From positions 1,612,001 through 1,676,000 of the forward strand of contig JAXGSB010000001.1 in the NCBI GenBank assembly GCA_040765295.1: a stretch of 64,000 nt of DNA. The letters are read 5' to 3'. The notes beneath the pieces were generated by a model, which saw nothing but the letters and a program-made list of their open reading frames with translations, had not been told where the DNA came from and searched no databases. The position numbers were made by a program, and so were the translations under genes. The DNA is from Scatomorpha sp040765295 (GTDB lineage Bacteria; Bacillota; Clostridia; Oscillospirales; Oscillospiraceae). This document shows, piece by piece, positions 27,474 to 33,660 of this stretch. Position 1 is the first letter of the stretch. Every line of letters starts with the position of its first letter.

Positions 27474-28457
27474 TTATTCAATGGGAGAGATATCGGCAGG
27501 GAGCTCTATTCCCAGAGCTTCTTTGACTTCGGGATTGAACTTCCTCTCGACCTCGGTGCAGTAGACTATCGGGCTGGTCGCGGGTTCCGCCTTGCCCTCG
27601 AGAATGTCGGCCGCGAGTTCGCCGGCCTTGTAGCCCATGTCGAAGTAGCTTATAGATAGGGTGACAAGTCCGCCGTTTTTGCAGGCGTTCTCCTCGCCCG
27701 AGATTACGGGGATTTTGGCGTTGAGAGTAATATTTTTAACCAGTTCCATATTGTCTGCCATGGTGTTGTCTGTGGGAATATAGAGCGCATCCACTTCTTC
27801 GACCGCGGCGGTAACTACGGGCTGAATCTCGTTTGAGTCCGCCACGGTGAAGTTCTTGACCTTAAGGCCGAGCTCTTCGAAGTGAACTTTTATTGTTTCG
27901 GCCTGGTAGATGGAGTTTGCCTCGGAAGAACAGTAGACAATGCCGACTGTTTTGGCCTCGGGAACCACTTCCACAAGCAGTTTTGCCTGGAGATCCAGAG
28001 GAGCCAAGTCGGAAGCGCCCGTCACATTGCCGCCGGGGGCACTCGGATCGCCCTTTAAAACTCCCGCGCTCTCGTAGTCGGTTATTGAAACGCCGACTAC
28101 GGGTATCTCGCCTGTGGCCGAGGCTGCCGCCTGAAGCGCGCTGGTGGCGTTCGCCATGATGAGGTCCACCTTGTCGCTGACAAACTTGTTGGCTATGGTG
28201 GTGCAGTTGTTGATGTCGTTCTGGGCGCTTACAAAATCGAAGCTCACCCTGTCGCCCAGTCTGTCCGTGAGAGCCTGTTTAAAGCCCTCTGTGGCCGCAT
28301 CGAGAGCGGGGTGTTCGAGCTGCTGGAGTATGCCGACCTTGAAAGTTTCGGCCTTTTCCTGCGGCTCGGGCGACTCGGACTTTGCCGGAGCGTTTCCGCA
28401 AGCCGCCAAGCTTAAGACGAGAGCTAAAACTAAGATTGTTGCCAGAATTTTTTTCAT
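27474..28457 (-). CDS. ABC transporter substrate-binding lipoprotein (TrpX family), probably for tyrosine
   Basis: 327 residues. The lipoprotein signal ends LVLSLAAC, followed by a Ser/Pro/Glu linker and a two-lobe periplasmic-type binding domain of the PF04392 family (KVGILQQLEHPALDAATEGF, DVDLIMANATSALQAAA-like segment, PVVGVSITDYESAG, ADALYIPTDNTMADN-like segment). ATG at 28457 is chosen because AAGGAGG lies 8 bases upstream and the signal peptide starts there; in-frame starts further up would run into the terminator hairpin. Family members bind tryptophan or other amino acids. Here a leader peptide rich in tyrosine codons and a terminator precede the gene, which argues for tyrosine as the controlling and probably transported amino acid. 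Confidence 0.85.
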   Translation of the reverse strand: MKKILATILVLALVLSLAACGNAPAKSESPEPQEKAETFKVGILQQLEHPALDAATEGFKQALTDRLGDRVSFDFVSAQNDINNCTTIANKFVSDKVDLIMANATSALQAAASATGEIPVVGVSITDYESAGVLKGDPSAPGGNVTGASDLAPLDLQAKLLVEVVPEAKTVGIVYCSSEANSIYQAETIKVHFEELGLKVKNFTVADSNEIQPVVTAAVEEVDALYIPTDNTMADNMELVKNITLNAKIPVISGEENACKNGGLVTLSISYFDMGYKAGELAADILEGKAEPATSPIVYCTEVERKFNPEVKEALGIELPADISPIE

Positions 28458-28483
28458 TTTCTTTTCCTCCTTCATTTTTGGCA

Positions 28484-28516
28484 AATAAAAAAAGCCCGTC
28501 ACCTGAGTGACGAGGC
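28484..28516 (-). terminator. Attenuator terminator before the amino-acid ABC operon
   Basis: On the minus strand GCCTCGTCAC - TCAG - GTGACGGGC is followed by seven T. It lies between the leader peptide stop (28543) and the ribosome site of the binding protein, so transcripts ending here would switch the operon off. Confidence 0.88.
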
Positions 28517-28542
28517 CTATTTTATGCTATATGGCTATACGT

Positions 28543-28656
28543 CTACTCAGATAAAAATGGGCATGCGTAATAGCCGTAGTAGTAGCTACGGCTCATGTCT
28601 GCATTCATCCGGTGACGCAGGGAAGATATTAAGTTGGAATCAAAACTGTTCTTCAT
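28543..28656 (-). CDS. Tyrosine-rich leader peptide (37 aa), transcription attenuation
   Basis: ATG at 28656 follows AGGGGAAG and opens a 37-codon frame ending at TAG 28543. Residues 25-30 are Tyr-Tyr-Tyr-Gly-Tyr-Tyr, five tyrosines in six codons. Three of these codons fall in the loop side of a hairpin (AGCCGTAG...CTACGGCT, 28572-28593). Just downstream, GGCTAT(T)ACG can pair with CGTATAGCC around the stop codon, and the terminator 28484-28516 follows. The arrangement is that of ribosome-mediated attenuation: a ribosome stalled for lack of Tyr-tRNA would change the folding and allow read-through. The exact antiterminator pairing was not proven by hand. Confidence 0.8.
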   Translation of the reverse strand: MKNSFDSNLISSLRHRMNADMSRSYYYGYYACPFLSE

Positions 28657-28686
28657 GACTTCCCCTTTAGCGCTTTTAACTCCTAA

Positions 28687-28715
28687 AGCATACAACAGCT
28701 TTTTTGGAATGTCAA
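28687..28715 (-). promoter_or_regulatory. Sigma-A promoter of the leader and ABC uptake operon
   Basis: Minus strand: TTGACA (28710-28715), 17-base spacer, TATGCT (28687-28692). The start of transcription would fall near 28680, about 25 bases before the leader ATG. Confidence 0.85.
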
Positions 28716-28758
28716 GGAAAAACTTCAGCTGTTTTAACCGTTAAAGTAAATTTTACAT

Positions 28759-29283
28759 TTAAAGCGGCAAAATATACTTTTTATAGAGCTTGCTTTGGGG
28801 CAAAATTAAAAGCATCGGCATGCCCAGCATATAGACAACCGCCGCCTCGCTTATGAAAATCTGCGCGAAAAACACCGGAAATGAGGCTTTTCGGGCATCG
28901 GCCGTACTCATTGTGAAAGTGATGAGAGCTCCGATTACAAGTGCGTTTACTATTACGGGCATAAAGCAGGCGGAAAATGCCGCTATAACAGGATGCGATT
29001 TGAGCTTGTTGTAGAAAAACCTTGTGAGCACAGCCGCTAAAAGTGTCGCCAAGGAGCCGAAGATTATATCGAGCATGCCTATGGGAGAGAGCAGATTTGC
29101 TATAAGGCAGCCCAAGAAGACGCCCCACTCGGCGCCCGGGATGAGGGCGGGCAAAACCGTGAGAGCCTCGGAGAGCCTGAACTGCAGGGGACCGTAGGAT
29201 ATTGGCGCCAAACCGAGTGTGAGCACGGCGTAAATGGCCGCTATCAGCGCATTTAGGGCAAGACTTCGGGCGTTTTTTTTCAT
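28759..29283 (-). CDS. queT: Queuosine precursor transporter QueT
   Basis: 174 residues with about five to six membrane segments. ALNALIAAIYAVLTLGLAPISYGPLQFR and SEALTVLPALIPGAEWGVFLG are hallmarks of the QueT family (ECF-type S components taking up preQ1 or related precursors). The start overlaps the queH stop by 4 bases. With QueH next door, the pair points to salvage or synthesis of the tRNA base queuosine. No preQ1 riboswitch was recognised upstream of the pair. Confidence 0.88.
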   Translation of the reverse strand: MKKNARSLALNALIAAIYAVLTLGLAPISYGPLQFRLSEALTVLPALIPGAEWGVFLGCLIANLLSPIGMLDIIFGSLATLLAAVLTRFFYNKLKSHPVIAAFSACFMPVIVNALVIGALITFTMSTADARKASFPVFFAQIFISEAAVVYMLGMPMLLILPQSKLYKKYILPL

Positions 29284-29900
29284 GCCTTTCCCCCCTCCCC
29301 GCTTTTTTGCTTGGAGAAAATGCAGCCGCAGTAGTCCTGCCTATAGAGGCCAAGCCTTTTGCTCTCTGTGTTGCTTTTCAAAAAGCCGTCTCTCTTTTTA
29401 AAGTCGGAACAGAGCCACTTGACTTTTTTTTCGTCTTGAAGCTTTTTTCCCAAGCTGTTAATTAACAGAGCGTTCTTGTGCGGAGATACCGAGAGCGTGG
29501 AGCAAAAATAATCGAAGTTGCTGTCGCGCGCAAGCTCGGCTGTTCGGCTGAGCCTGAGTTCGATGCATTTTGAGCATCGGGCTCCGCCCTCCGGCTCGTT
29601 CTCTAAGCCCTTGGCGATTTTTTTGAAGCTCTCGTTTTCGTAGTCCGTGTCCATTATTTTGACATTCGGATATTCTTTTAAAAGTCTGAGCTGCTCGCTT
29701 TTTCGCTTTTCGTACTCCACCATAGGCTCTATATTGGGGTTGTAGTAGAGTACGGCGAGCTCAAAATGCGGCCGCAGGCAGGCTATGACATAGCTTGAGC
29801 AAACAGCGCAACAGGAGTGCAGGAGAAGGCTCGGCCGCTCTCCCCCATTCGCACCAATATTTTTTATTTCTTCCTGCATAATTAAATCATAGTTTTCCAC
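29280..29900 (-). CDS. queH: Epoxyqueuosine reductase QueH
   Basis: 206 residues, usual length. It reduces epoxyqueuosine to queuosine in tRNA. LLLHSCCAVCSSYVI near residue 27 carries the Cys-Cys pair and the third Cys; CSKC near 114 and YRQDYCGCIFSKQ near the end carry the other conserved cysteines that bind iron-sulfur and metal in this family. The start is taken as GTG at 29900; no clear ribosome site is seen, so an internal start at ATG 29879 remains possible. It is the first gene of a two-gene unit with queT. Confidence 0.9.
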   Translation of the reverse strand: MENYDLIMQEEIKNIGANGGERPSLLLHSCCAVCSSYVIACLRPHFELAVLYYNPNIEPMVEYEKRKSEQLRLLKEYPNVKIMDTDYENESFKKIAKGLENEPEGGARCSKCIELRLSRTAELARDSNFDYFCSTLSVSPHKNALLINSLGKKLQDEKKVKWLCSDFKKRDGFLKSNTESKRLGLYRQDYCGCIFSKQKSGEGGKA

Positions 29901-29972
29901 ATCAAAATTTTAAGACTTTTTCTCTTAAATATCAAGTCCCGCGAGGGGCGGCTCCGGGCCTTGCCTTTCGGT

Positions 29973-30001
29973 TTGACATATTGCTGAAATATTGATATCA
30001 T
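29973..30001 (+). promoter_or_regulatory. Sigma-A promoter of the VanY-like gene
   Basis: TTGACA, a 17-base spacer and TATCAT, about 35 bp before the ATG. The GC-rich stretch at 29938-29968 before it has no recognised function. Confidence 0.8.
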
Positions 30002-30035
30002 CAAGAGAAATTATTTGCGGTTAAAAGGTGATAAT

Positions 30036-30818
30036 ATGAAAAAATCGCGAGCGCTGAGAACCGCCTTCGGCTTTTTGATTCTTTTTGTCTTTGTGAGTTT
30101 TTTGCTTTATTCAGCAAGAAACGGCCCTGTTTTTGACCCCGAGCCGAAAGAGCCCGAGCTAAAGGAAACTCTCCAGCCTGTTGTTGAAACAGATAGCGAA
30201 ACCGAGGCTCCGCCTGAGGAGAGCCCCGTCCCGGAATCCGCTCCGCCGGAAGCTGAGAAGTCGGCGCTGCCGCAGGTTGATATTAATTCATGGGAACTTA
30301 GGCTTGTGAACCCCGATAACAACATCGGTGAGTATGCGCCCGAGCTTGTTCTTATCGAGAACAACCAGAGCTTTGACGTAAGAGCCGCCGAGCCCTTGAA
30401 GGAATGGATTGCGGCCGCCCGCGCCGAGGGCCACAGCGTCTATCTCTCCTCCGCCTACAGAGACTACAACACCCAGAAATATCTCTATGACCGTAAGGTT
30501 TTACAGTATAACGAGGATATAGCCAAGTCTATAGTTGCCGTTCCCGGCACCAGCGAGCATCAGCTGGGACTCGCTGTCGACATCACCGACAAATACTATG
30601 AATTCAAAAATTCGTCCTTGGAAAACACTGCGCTCTTTAAGTGGCTTAACTCCACCTGCCAGGACTACGGTTTTATACTGCGCTATCCAAAGGATAAGAC
30701 CGAGATAACCAATATCATGTATGAGCCGTGGCATTTCAGATATGTGGGTGTTGAGGTCGCAAAATATATAAAGGAGCGCAATCTCTGTCTGGAAGAATTT
30801 TTGGACTTATATAAATAA
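30036..30818 (+). CDS. D-Ala-D-Ala carboxypeptidase, VanY family
   Basis: About 260 residues: an N-terminal membrane anchor (about 10-28), a Pro/Glu-rich stalk to about 75, then a zinc peptidase domain of the VanY/DacB (M15B) type. Visible motifs are SVYLSSAYRDYNTQKYLY, GTSEHQLGLAVDI with the zinc His and Asp, and MYEPWHFRYVG with the catalytic Glu and third zinc His. It should trim the terminal D-Ala of peptidoglycan stem peptides outside the membrane. ATG at 30036 is preceded by AAAGGTGATA. It stands alone with its own promoter and terminator, so this looks like housekeeping wall remodelling, not a vancomycin cluster. Confidence 0.92.
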   Translation: MKKSRALRTAFGFLILFVFVSFLLYSARNGPVFDPEPKEPELKETLQPVVETDSETEAPPEESPVPESAPPEAEKSALPQVDINSWELRLVNPDNNIGEYAPELVLIENNQSFDVRAAEPLKEWIAAARAEGHSVYLSSAYRDYNTQKYLYDRKVLQYNEDIAKSIVAVPGTSEHQLGLAVDITDKYYEFKNSSLENTALFKWLNSTCQDYGFILRYPKDKTEITNIMYEPWHFRYVGVEVAKYIKERNLCLEEFLDLYK

Positions 30819-30833
30819 TATAAAAGTATAAAA

Positions 30834-30870
30834 AATTATTGCCGGGTGGTGTTCACTCGGCAATTTTATT
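30834..30870 (+). terminator. Terminator of the VanY-like gene
   Basis: ATTGCCGGGTG - 5 bases - CACTCGGCAAT followed by TTTATTTT. Confidence 0.88.
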
Positions 30871-30891
30871 TTATACTATATATAAATAAGT

Positions 30892-31074
30892 AGGACAATC
30901 CCTCAGTCACGGCTTCGCCGCGACAGCTCCCTTTGCACAAAGGAGCCGACAATAGGTGCAAAGACGAAGATTTTAGGTTTACATAACGTATTGCTGGCGC
31001 ATTAGCCTTGCGCATAAATCCCCATCTGCCGACTGCGGTCGGCACCTTCCCCTTTCGGCAAAGAGGAAGGAAAA
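30892..31074. repeat. Composite repeat, modules B and C
   Basis: Module B-like CCCTCAGTCACGGC...AAAGGAGCC (about 30898-30946) and module C with TGCCGACTGCGGTCGGCA (31019-31074), in the same order as in the 22-25 kb island. It fills the gap between the VanY-like gene and the next minus-strand gene. Confidence 0.7.
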
Positions 31075-31125
31075 GTTATAAGACTCCCATATTTTGAGCC
31101 GCGGAAAATTTCCGCGGCTCAGCTT

Positions 31126-32205
31126 TTATATTTCTATAAAGTCCTTGCCTAAGGCTTTGTTTATAAATTCGGCCTCTCTGACGGCGGATTCGTATCTGAG
31201 GGTGTGCATTATGAGAGCTTCATCGGTTTTGCACTTTTTCCGGCTCTCCATATATCTCTTTTTAAGGCTCACCCTTTTATCGGAGAGGATGCAGGCATCG
31301 GCGACTCTTAAAACACCCGCGGGTGTTATCTCTTCCGCCTCGGAGATATCGTGGTGAACCTTTATAAGCTCGGCCGCTTCCTTATAGCCCAGCTCGCCGA
31401 GAAGCTCGAAGGCGCGAAGGGCATGCAGCGGCTCTGTCCTCTTCATATCGTGGAGCATGGCTGCAGCAAAGATAATGTTCTCATCGAAAAACACGCCGAC
31501 AGCCGCGAGAGCGGCGACAATGTCCAAGGCAAAACGAGCAACGACTACGGAGTGATTTATTATATTTTCCTGAAGCCCGAGGGCCGAGAGTATGCTTAAA
31601 CAGCACGCCTCGTCCAGTTCGGGCCTAATGACTTTGCCGATATAATCGGGCTCTACAATATTCCCATTGATTTCGATTCGGCTTATAGAGCCGTGCGGAA
31701 TCGAAAGCTTGGCCGCATCAAGCGGCTCTATGCCGAAAAGTTCACTGATGAGAGCCTGAAAAAAGCTGCGGTGCCCCACTATGAGAACATTGCCGTTTGC
31801 GCTTTTTTCGATGCGCTCGAAGATGGAAACCGCCCTCATTTTAAGGTCGAAATACTGTTCGGCGCCTGGAGGCATAAGCGTGGGGTCTTCTCCCCTTTGC
31901 GCATAAAGGCTTGGATATGAGCTTTTTATCTGCTCGAACTTAAGGCCGTCCCACTCTCCGAAATCGGCCTCGTTCAGCTCAGGCAGATTTCCGCCCTCAA
32001 TCCCCAGGATTTCAAGGGTTTCAACCGCTCTTAAAAGTGCGGAGCTGTAGGTCTGCTTAATATCGAGCTCGGCCACTGCAGGCGCCAGAAGCGCCGCCTG
32101 AATCTTTCCGATGTCGGAAAGCGGAAAGTCTGTTTTGCCTATGCAATAAGAATCGGCTGTCGGAAAATCAGGCTTTCCGTGCCTTACAAAATAAATATCT
32201 TTCAT
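31126..32205 (-). CDS. Histidine phosphatase fused to HD-domain hydrolase (molybdenum hydroxylase locus)
   Basis: 359 residues in two parts. Residues 1-190 are a phosphoglycerate-mutase-like phosphatase: IYFVRHGKPDF carries the catalytic RHG, and NVLIVGHRSFFQAL the second His. Residues about 205-359 are an HD domain: NHSVVVARFALDI, then AAMLHDMKRTEPLHA with the His-Asp pair. The start ATG directly abuts the stop of the nucleotidyltransferase gene. I recall similar phosphatase/HD proteins next to MobA-like transferases in molybdenum hydroxylase loci. The substrate is unknown; a nucleotide or pterin phosphate is a reasonable guess from the neighbours. Confidence 0.8.
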   Translation of the reverse strand: MKDIYFVRHGKPDFPTADSYCIGKTDFPLSDIGKIQAALLAPAVAELDIKQTYSSALLRAVETLEILGIEGGNLPELNEADFGEWDGLKFEQIKSSYPSLYAQRGEDPTLMPPGAEQYFDLKMRAVSIFERIEKSANGNVLIVGHRSFFQALISELFGIEPLDAAKLSIPHGSISRIEINGNIVEPDYIGKVIRPELDEACCLSILSALGLQENIINHSVVVARFALDIVAALAAVGVFFDENIIFAAAMLHDMKRTEPLHALRAFELLGELGYKEAAELIKVHHDISEAEEITPAGVLRVADACILSDKRVSLKKRYMESRKKCKTDEALIMHTLRYESAVREAEFINKALGKDFIEI

Positions 32206-33126
32206 CTATACACTCTCTTTGAATATCTCTCGGTATTTTTGCTCGGCAATTTCCTGAAGCTCTTTTTCGAGTCTTCTGTAATTATCGGTGAGAGCTATGC
32301 CGCGAGCCGTAAGCTTGCTGCCGCTGCCCTCTCTGCCGCCCCTTTTTCTCTCGACGGTCTTGTATCCGAGCTGCGCCTCCAGCCTGTTTATAATATTCCA
32401 GCCCGAGGAATATGAAAGCTGCATTCTCTTACACGCCTCGGAGACGGAGCTTGTCTCATGGATAAGCTCTAAGAGCATGGCGATTTTTTCGTCGACAAGG
32501 AGCTTTTCCTTTCTGAGCGAGAGCGAGAGCACTGGTCTTGTGAGCTGACGGTTGTGGAGCTTTAAAAGCTCCTCGTAGTCTTTTGGTGTATCCGCATCGT
32601 GCAGTATTCCCGGATCGGAGAGTTCTATTCTCTCTATCTCGTATCCCGAGCACTCGATGGCGCCCCTGAGGCCGCCTTCTCCCGAGTATTTTAATATTCG
32701 CTCTATGGCATCGCCTCTTATGAAAATCGGATGTCCGTCTTTTCCCCCGTATGTGGGGATGGCAATCCGGGAGGAGCTTTCCATGAGTGTTCGAGCAGTA
32801 TCTGCATGAAAGAGAGGAATATCCACGGGTGTGAAGAGAAGTCCCTCGCATTTATCGCCGAGATAGCTCAGGCCGATTTTGGCGCTTTCGAACATATCGG
32901 TGCTCTCGTAATTTTCGTTTCTCAAAAAGACCAGGCCCATATCGGCAAGATGGTGCTCCAGATCCTCCGCTCTATAGCCGCAGATGACCACTATCCTATC
33001 GACACCCGCCTGCTTTAAGCTGGTGATAAGCCTTCTGGAGATTGTAAGCTCACCCAACGAGAGCATGGGTTTGAAGTCGCCCATTCTCGAACTCATACCC
33101 GCTGCAACAACAACCGCGCCTATCAT
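32206..33126 (-). CDS. MobA-like nucleotidyltransferase fused to ModE-like HTH
   Basis: 306 residues. The N-terminal part (about 1-195) is an NTP transferase: GAVVVAAGMSSRMGDFKPML is the nucleotide-binding signature, and TPVDIPLF and DADTPKDYEEL fit MocA/CoxI-type enzymes. The C-terminal part (about 205-300) is a winged helix of the ModE/LysR kind (VSEACKRMQLSYSSGWNII, KRGGREGSGSKLTARG). MobA-like enzymes add CMP or GMP to molybdopterin; D. gigas-type aldehyde oxidoreductases use the CMP form. The HTH half may sense molybdate or control the locus. It resembles what I recall as the DVU_1551 family. GGGAGGGAAC precedes the ATG. Confidence 0.85.
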   Translation of the reverse strand: MIGAVVVAAGMSSRMGDFKPMLSLGELTISRRLITSLKQAGVDRIVVICGYRAEDLEHHLADMGLVFLRNENYESTDMFESAKIGLSYLGDKCEGLLFTPVDIPLFHADTARTLMESSSRIAIPTYGGKDGHPIFIRGDAIERILKYSGEGGLRGAIECSGYEIERIELSDPGILHDADTPKDYEELLKLHNRQLTRPVLSLSLRKEKLLVDEKIAMLLELIHETSSVSEACKRMQLSYSSGWNIINRLEAQLGYKTVERKRGGREGSGSKLTARGIALTDNYRRLEKELQEIAEQKYREIFKESV

Positions 33127-33283
33127 AAAAAGAGTTCCCTCCCCTCTCCGTTCTTATTCAAGATCTCTAATCTGAGAACTGTTTTTATAAAGCAAAAAAT
33201 TGCAACTTCTTTGTATTTACAAGTTGACCGGCCGATATAAAACTGATACATTTACTAGGGTGCATTGAAAAAACTTAAATTTT

Positions 33284-33544
33284 CTACTCGGGGCTGTGTC
33301 CCCCGCAAGGATCTATGTTCGCGCCCTGCCCGCATATGTCTTTGACATTGCCGAGGCCGCTTGTTGTGTAGAAGAAAAGCTCTGACGGCTCGCCCTTGTA
33401 GTTCTCGGCAATAAGCCTTAGGCAGTTTGAGTTCTCCCTGTAGTCAATCGGCAGGACATGCCTCACAACCTCGCCCGTAAGCGCATCTTTTACCTCTATC
33501 GTCACGGAAGACGCCATTATTTCTTTCGCGTTCAGTTTTTCCAT
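33284..33544 (-). CDS. Small uncharacterised protein divergent from the aldehyde oxidoreductase
   Basis: 86 residues, soluble. I recognise no family. The middle is beta-strand-like (VTIEVKDALTGEVVRHVLPI) and the C-terminus has DICGQGANIDPCGGH, with two Cys and a His that could bind a metal. AAAGGATGTGAG precedes the ATG, and a well-formed minus-strand promoter (33569-33597) drives it. It shares a 116-bp divergent control region with the aldehyde oxidoreductase gene, so a link to that enzyme is likely but unproven. Confidence 0.6.
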   Translation of the reverse strand: MEKLNAKEIMASSVTIEVKDALTGEVVRHVLPIDYRENSNCLRLIAENYKGEPSELFFYTTSGLGNVKDICGQGANIDPCGGHSPE

Positions 33545-33568
33545 TTTCTCACATCCTTTGCTCTTTAT

Positions 33569-33597
33569 ATAATACTGCCAAGAGCTCGGTTTTGCAA
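33569..33597 (-). promoter_or_regulatory. Promoter of the small divergent gene
   Basis: Minus strand: TTGCAA (33592-33597), 17-base spacer, TATTAT (33569-33574), 25 bp before the ATG. No clear plus-strand promoter for the aldehyde oxidoreductase was found in the same gap; AGCACAGTTGCTGTG at 33602-33616 is a possible operator. Confidence 0.6.
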
Positions 33598-33660
33598 GCT
33601 AAAGCACAGTTGCTGTGTTTTATATAAATTAAAATTTTATAATTAGGAGGATACAAGAAG

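Noticed and set aside
29901..29972. Possible preQ1 riboswitch before queH
   Set aside because: The GC-rich stretch does not show the short preQ1-I pattern or another class I can recognise.
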